Source: Dokdonella_A sp966248875 | GTDB lineage: Bacteria > Pseudomonadota > Gammaproteobacteria > Xanthomonadales > Rhodanobacteraceae | DNA: 64,000 nt | Direction: 5' to 3' | Assembly: GCA_966248875.1 (NCBI GenBank) | Contig: CBINBI010000002.1 | Coordinates: 1-64,000, forward strand | Shown: piece after piece, positions 59,862 to 64,000 of the stretch | How the letters are laid out: every line of letters begins with the position of its first letter | Numbering within the stretch: the first letter of the stretch is position 1 | Translations under genes and position numbers: made by a program | Notes under the pieces: generated by a model | The model's database searches: none | What the model was told of the DNA's origin: nothing | The model's input: the letters and a program-made list of their open reading frames with translations, nothing else

Positions 59862-60722
59862 TCAGCCGTGCCCGGTCGGCTGTTCCTGCTGCTGCTGCTG
59901 TTGCTCCTGCCGCTGCTTTTCGTACTCGCGCTGCTCGTTGAGCAGCTTGTCGACGTCGATGTCGTCGTTCGCGCCCTGCATCTGCTCGATGATGTCGGCC
60001 GGCGGCGAGCCGTCGTAGATCTCGTAGAGCCGCCGCTGCCGGTACGCGTCGCGGTAGAACACGTACGGATCGTAGACGCCTTCAAGCAGGCCTTCGGCCT
60101 CGATGCCGCGCGCGCGCAGCGTGACGAGATAGAAGATGTTCGGAAGGTATTCGGCGTGGTAGCGGAAGTCGTGATCTTTCGCGTACCAGGACACGGGATC
60201 GAAGTACTGGTCGACCGGCAGGCGCCAGAAATCTCGCACGGTGGTCGATCCGACGAACGGCAGCACGAGGTACGGGCCTTCCGGCACGCCCCATTTCGCC
60301 AGCGTCACGCCGAAGTCGGTCTCGTCGAGCGGGAGGTTCATCTCGCTCGCGGGATCGAACAGGCCGACGAAGCCGATCGTCGTGTTGACGACGAAGCGCC
60401 CGGTGTTGCGGATCGCCCGGCGCGGGTCGCCCTGCAGCACGTCGTTGATGATCGTGATCGGCATCTTGATGTTGGAGTAGAAGTTGCTGATCACGCGCCG
60501 CACGTTCGGCGAGGTGATCTTGCGGTAGCCGACCGCGACGGGGCGGATCACCGCGCGGTCCGCCGCGTCGTTGAACGCGTACATCTTGCGGTTGAACTTT
60601 TCCCACGGATCGTCGCTGCGCGGCTTGGCGATCGTGCAGCCCGCGAGGAGCACCAGCAAAGCAGACGCAAACAATCCGTGCAGGCCCGCGGTCAGGCCGG
60701 GGCGTGAGGCAATGAATCGCAT
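59862..60722 (-). CDS. mlaA: Outer-membrane lipoprotein MlaA (VacJ)
   Basis: A 286-residue lipoprotein that takes mislocalised phospholipid from the outer leaflet of the outer membrane and passes it to MlaC. The lipobox is LLAGC at about 27. Family blocks are DPWEKFNRKMYAFNDAADRA, FYSNIKMPITIINDVLQGDP, FGVTLAKWGVPEGPYLVLPF and YFDPVSWY. The C-terminus ends in a Q/E-rich low-complexity tract. The ATG at 60722 is used; a GTG 22 codons upstream adds no useful sequence. It faces the mlaFEDCB operon, so all six mla genes are together. Confidence 0.94.
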   Translation of the reverse strand: MRFIASRPGLTAGLHGLFASALLVLLAGCTIAKPRSDDPWEKFNRKMYAFNDAADRAVIRPVAVGYRKITSPNVRRVISNFYSNIKMPITIINDVLQGDPRRAIRNTGRFVVNTTIGFVGLFDPASEMNLPLDETDFGVTLAKWGVPEGPYLVLPFVGSTTVRDFWRLPVDQYFDPVSWYAKDHDFRYHAEYLPNIFYLVTLRARGIEAEGLLEGVYDPYVFYRDAYRQRRLYEIYDGSPPADIIEQMQGANDDIDVDKLLNEQREYEKQRQEQQQQQQEQPTGHG

Positions 60723-60905
60723 TGGCAGATGTTTCGAAGGCGCGCGCCGCGCTTCGTCCTTGTCGTTGGGTGCGTTCCCCGCCGGCACAAGGCTACGCGA
60801 AAAGCGCCCGCACTTACATAAACGCGCTTTGAACGAGCGGCCGCGCGGCGCAGCATGCCCGCGCGGAGGGCCCGTTCCCGGCGCGGCGGCGGCTTTCCCG
60901 CTTGT

Positions 60906-60935
60906 TTGCGCTGCACAATGACCCGACGTTACAAT
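60906..60935 (+). promoter_or_regulatory. Sigma-70-like promoter of rpoZ-spoT
   Basis: TTGCGC (60906-60911) and TACAAT (60930-60935) are 18 bases apart. The predicted start near 60942 gives a leader of about 55 bases before rpoZ, with a hairpin inside it. Confidence 0.55.
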
Positions 60936-60947
60936 GGCCCGTATCTA

Positions 60948-60973
60948 ACGTCATGAATTGACGTCCCTTTTTT
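60948..60973 (+). terminator. Terminator-like hairpin in the rpoZ leader
   Basis: ACGTCA and TGACGT form a 6-bp stem with a 5-base loop, followed by CCC and six Ts. It lies between the rpoZ promoter and its start codon, so it could attenuate transcription. The stem is weak. Confidence 0.4.
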
Positions 60974-60997
60974 GCTGATTGGCGTGGAGCCGCTGGA

Positions 60998-61291
60998 ATG
61001 GCACGTATTACCGTTGAAGATTGCCTTGAAGTGGTGAACAACCGCTTCGAGCTCGTCCTGATGGCGACCAAGCGCGCGCGCCAGGTCGCCAAGGGCGCAC
61101 AGGCCAATGTCGTCGGCGACAACGACAAGCCGACCGTCATCGCGCTGCGCGAGATCGCCGAGCGCAAGGTCGATCAGGCGATGATCGACGAGATCGACCG
61201 CCAGGAGCGCGAGAAGAAGGAACGCGAGGCGCTCGAATGGGCCGCCGCCGAAGTCGACGACGATCTGTCCAAGGGCGGCGACGACCTGTGA
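60998..61291 (+). CDS. rpoZ: RNA polymerase omega subunit
   Basis: A 97-residue subunit that helps assemble and stabilise the beta-prime subunit and forms part of a ppGpp site. It has the family N-terminus MARITVEDCLEVVNNRFELV and the block PTVIALREIAERKV, then an acidic C-terminal tail. It lies 84 bases before spoT, the standard partner. Confidence 0.96.
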   Translation: MARITVEDCLEVVNNRFELVLMATKRARQVAKGAQANVVGDNDKPTVIALREIAERKVDQAMIDEIDRQEREKKEREALEWAAAEVDDDLSKGGDDL

Positions 61292-61375
61292 TGCATTCCT
61301 CCCGCCAGCACGCTCGCCAGCACTGTACGGCGGGACACCACGGAGCGGCCTGACGGCCGGTTCAGGGAGGCGGCC

Positions 61376-63541
61376 ATGAACGGCGCGGCCCTGACCGCCC
61401 GGCCTGTCCCGACGAATCCGCCGCCCGCGGACGTGCGCGGGCTCGAGCAGCGCCTCTCTTCCTATCTCCCGGCCGAGCAGGTCGCGCGCGTGCGGCGCGC
61501 CTACGAGGTCGGCGCGCTCGCCCACGAAGGCCAGACCCGTCGCAGCGGCGAGCCGTACATCACCCATCCCGTCGCCGTGGCGGGCATCCTCGCCGAGCTC
61601 GGGATGGATGCCGAGACGATCATCGCGGCGATCCTGCACGACACGCTCGAGGACACCCGGCTCACGTCCGAGCAGATCACCGCGGAATTCGGCGCCACCG
61701 TCACCGAGCTGGTGGACGGCGTCACCAAGCTGGACAAGGTGCGCTTCCGCAGCCGCCAGGAAGCCGCCGCCGAGAGCTTCCGCAAGATGCTGCTCGCGAT
61801 GGCGCGCGACCTGCGCGTCATCCTGATCAAGCTCGCCGACCGGCTGCACAACATGCGCACGCTAGGCGTGATGGACGCCGAGTCGCGCCGGCGCATCGCG
61901 CGCGAGACGCTCGACATCTACGCGCCGATCGCGCAGCGGCTCGGCATGAACCGCTTCAAGTCCGAGCTGCAGGATCTCGGCTTCCGCGCGCTCTACCCGG
62001 ACCGCCACCGCGTCATCGCGGCACGCATCCGATCCGTGCTCGGCAACCGCCGCGAGGCGATGGCGCGCATCGAGCACGCTCTCGACGCGAAGCTCATCGA
62101 GGAGGGCATCCCGCACCGCGTGGTCAGCCGCATCAAGTCGCCGTACAGCATCTACTCGAAGATGAAGAGCGAACACAAATCGTTCGCGCAGATGATGGAC
62201 GTGTACGGCTTCCGCGTGGTGGTCGACACGGTCGCGCACTGCTACCAGGCGCTCGGTGCGGTGCACTCGCTGTACAAGCCGCTCGAAGGCCGCTTCAAGG
62301 ATTTCATCGCGATCCCGAAGGCCAACGGCTACCAGTCGCTGCACACGGTTCTGTTCGGCCCGTTCGGCGCGCCGATCGAGATCCAGATCCGCACCGAGGA
62401 CATGGATGCCGTCGCCGAGCGCGGCGTCGCCGCGCACTGGGTCTACAAGACCGAGGCCGCGCCCGCGAACAGCGCGCAGACCCGCGCGCGCGAGTGGGTT
62501 TCGGGCCTGGTCGATCGCGAGACGCAGACGCCGTCCTCGCTGGAATTCATCGAGAACGTCAAGATCGATCTCTTCCCGGACGAGGTGTACCTGTTCACGC
62601 CGATGGGCGAGATCCTCGCACTGCCTCGCAACGCGACCGCGCTCGACTTCGCCTATTTCGTACACACTGATGTCGGCAATCACGCGGTGGCGGCGCGCGT
62701 CGACAAGAAGCTGGTACCGCTGCGCACGCGGCTTTCCAGCGGACAGAGCGTCGAGATCATCACGGCGCCCTCGGCGGCGCCGAGCCCGCAGTGGCTCGAG
62801 TGGGTCGTCTCGGGCCGCGCGCGCACCGCGATCCGCCAGCACCTCAAGCACCTGCAGCACGAGGACGCGGTGGACTTCGGCCATCGCATGCTCGACCGTG
62901 CGCTGGACGCGCTCGACAGCTCGCTCGAAGCGATCCCGCACCAGGTGCTCGATCGCTATCTCGCCGACAACAAGTTCAAGCGCCTCGAGGAGCTCCTCGC
63001 CGACATCGCCCTAGGCAACCGCATGCCGGATGCCGTCGCGCGCGCGCTCTTGTCGGCGCAGCCGACCGCGCCGCGCAGGAAGCGCGCCTCGAGCGACGAG
63101 AAGATCCTGATCACCGGCGCCGAGCGCGGCGTGCTGACCTTCGGCAACTGCTGCCATCCGGTCCCCGGCGACGAGATCATGGGCTACCTCTCGGCCGGCA
63201 AGGGCATCGTCGTGCATCGCGTCGAATGCCCGAACGTGCCCGAGCTCAACAAGTCGCCCGAGCGCATCGTCGACATCGCCTGGGACGCCGCCGTGCGCGG
63301 CGACTACAAGGTCGAGCTGCGCATCGAAGTGGCCAACAAGCCCGGCGTGCTCGCCCAGGTTGCGGCCGCGATCGCGGACGCGGGCTCGAACATCGAGAAC
63401 GTCGAGTACAAGGAGCGCGACGGCGTGTCGGCCATTCTCCTGTTCACGATCGAAGTCGGAAACCGCAAGCATCTCGCCGACGTGATGCGGCGCGTGCGCA
63501 GGCTGGCCGTCGTCAATGCCGTGAAGCGGCATCCGGTGTGA
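61376..63541 (+). CDS. spoT: Bifunctional (p)ppGpp synthetase/hydrolase
   Basis: A 721-residue RSH enzyme. The HD hydrolase domain (about 40-190) has intact metal residues H64 and H88-D89 with the E92-D93 pair (HDTLEDT). The synthetase domain (about 245-360) has IKSPYSIYSKMKSEH, VYGFRVVV and the G-loop GYQSLHTVLFGP. TGS (about 395-455) and a C-terminal ACT domain (from about 645) complete it. The hydrolase residues are all present, so it is expected to be bifunctional rather than a RelA synthetase. The ATG at 61376 has GGGAGG upstream. Confidence 0.96.
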   Translation: MNGAALTARPVPTNPPPADVRGLEQRLSSYLPAEQVARVRRAYEVGALAHEGQTRRSGEPYITHPVAVAGILAELGMDAETIIAAILHDTLEDTRLTSEQITAEFGATVTELVDGVTKLDKVRFRSRQEAAAESFRKMLLAMARDLRVILIKLADRLHNMRTLGVMDAESRRRIARETLDIYAPIAQRLGMNRFKSELQDLGFRALYPDRHRVIAARIRSVLGNRREAMARIEHALDAKLIEEGIPHRVVSRIKSPYSIYSKMKSEHKSFAQMMDVYGFRVVVDTVAHCYQALGAVHSLYKPLEGRFKDFIAIPKANGYQSLHTVLFGPFGAPIEIQIRTEDMDAVAERGVAAHWVYKTEAAPANSAQTRAREWVSGLVDRETQTPSSLEFIENVKIDLFPDEVYLFTPMGEILALPRNATALDFAYFVHTDVGNHAVAARVDKKLVPLRTRLSSGQSVEIITAPSAAPSPQWLEWVVSGRARTAIRQHLKHLQHEDAVDFGHRMLDRALDALDSSLEAIPHQVLDRYLADNKFKRLEELLADIALGNRMPDAVARALLSAQPTAPRRKRASSDEKILITGAERGVLTFGNCCHPVPGDEIMGYLSAGKGIVVHRVECPNVPELNKSPERIVDIAWDAAVRGDYKVELRIEVANKPGVLAQVAAAIADAGSNIENVEYKERDGVSAILLFTIEVGNRKHLADVMRRVRRLAVVNAVKRHPV

Positions 63542-63610
63542 GCCGCGCGCGTCGCGGGCGGCCGCACGCGGTATGCTTGGCCGCTCGCGATCCACTTCAT
63601 TTCTGCAGCC

Positions 63611-63994
63611 ATGCCCGCACCCGTCTCGACTTCCCGCGCCCCGAAGGCCATCGGCCCCTACTCGCAGGCCGTTCGCGCCGGCGACACGATTTATCTGTCC
63701 GGCCAGATCCCGCTCGATCCCGCGACCGGCGAGCTCGTCGCGGGCGATATCGTTGCGCAGGCACGGCGCGTCTTCGACAACATCCAGGCGGTGCTGGAGG
63801 CAGCCGATGCATCGTTCGGCGACGTGGTGCGCGTCGGCATCTATCTCACCGATCTCGGCAATTTCGCCGCCGTCAACGACGTCATGAAGCAGTACTTCGC
63901 CGAGCCGTACCCGGCGCGCTCGACGATCGGTGTCGCGGCCCTGCCGCGCGGGGCCGCGGTCGAAGTCGACATCGTGGCGACGACGGCGCGCTAG
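63611..63994 (+). CDS. ridA: RidA family reactive enamine/imine deaminase
   Basis: A 127-residue trimeric enzyme that hydrolyses reactive enamine/imine intermediates from PLP enzymes. It has the N-terminal APKAIGPYSQAVRAGDTIYL, SGQIPLDPATGELV, and the catalytic arginine R103 in PARSTIGVAALPRGAAVEVD, with E118. All active residues are present, so it is a true RidA rather than an Rid2-7 variant. It lies 69 bases after spoT, as in many Xanthomonadales. Confidence 0.94.
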   Translation: MPAPVSTSRAPKAIGPYSQAVRAGDTIYLSGQIPLDPATGELVAGDIVAQARRVFDNIQAVLEAADASFGDVVRVGIYLTDLGNFAAVNDVMKQYFAEPYPARSTIGVAALPRGAAVEVDIVATTAR

Positions 63995-64000
63995 CTGCGC

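Noticed and set aside
1..64000. Mobile elements, CRISPR arrays or phage genes
   Set aside because: No transposase, integrase, direct-repeat array or phage structural gene was recognised. The repeats found are short intergenic hairpins.

Overview
The window is about 64 kb of GC-rich (roughly 70 percent) Gammaproteobacterial chromosome. The order Xanthomonadales/Lysobacterales is the best guess, probably a Dokdonella-like member of the Rhodanobacteraceae or a close relative. The reasons are the housekeeping order (gmk, rpoZ, spoT, ridA; pcm-tolC next to waaA; rph-rdgB-hemW divergent from yicC), the many secreted proteins ending in an 'IFxxxF(D/E)' tail, and the GGGATTCGGGATTGGGG-type intergenic repeats. 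No insertion sequence, phage gene, integrase, CRISPR array, rRNA or convincing tRNA was seen. The organism is inferred from gene content and not proven.

Layout. (1) 1-5.5 kb: an IbpA-like small heat-shock gene (cut by the window edge) behind a sigma-32-like promoter and a ROSE-type RNA thermometer, a secreted cupredoxin, a CadC-like membrane regulator with TolB-like and TPR domains, and a Tat-exported FAD amine oxidase. (2) 5.5-10.6 kb, minus strand: sigma factor, transmembrane Ser/Thr kinase and an exported TPR-CHAT protease-like protein, in that transcription order. (3) 10.8-15 kb: a secreted beta-helix protein and a delta-60/Calx-beta protein with a C-terminal sorting-type anchor. (4) 15-25 kb, minus strand: an ECF sigma factor, two paralogous membrane-spanning kinases with TPR tails, and two secreted beta-helix proteins. 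Four 27-bp promoter-like sites of identical geometry (TGTC or TGAC, 17 bp, GGCGTT) lie in this block; three sit 34-44 bp upstream of start codons. This is the most distinctive regulatory feature of the window.

(5) 25-36 kb: glnE, a membrane-anchored patatin, an ELM1-like protein, YceI, a Yip1-family membrane protein, a zf-CHCC protein, a glycosyltransferase and an O-antigen-ligase-like protein. (6) 36-45 kb: a DUF2339/DUF3999 pair, an LpxL-type acyltransferase divergent from waaA, then tolC and pcm. Much of this region serves the cell envelope and lipopolysaccharide. (7) 45-50 kb: a TetR regulator with a palindromic operator, a PilZ protein and a DUF1631 protein. (8) 50-55 kb: btuB behind a complete cobalamin riboswitch, then a CPXCG protein, hemW, rdgB and rph. 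(9) 55-64 kb: yicC and gmk, a complete Mla phospholipid-trafficking set (mlaFEDCB with mlaA facing it), then rpoZ, spoT and ridA.

The coding assignments are mostly secure because the domain motifs are readable. The regulatory elements were found by eye and are graded accordingly. The two sigma/kinase clusters are the best candidates for little-described biology: cytoplasmic kinase domains joined through the membrane to an outer domain, encoded beside exported proteins (a CHAT protease in one, beta-helix proteins in the other).
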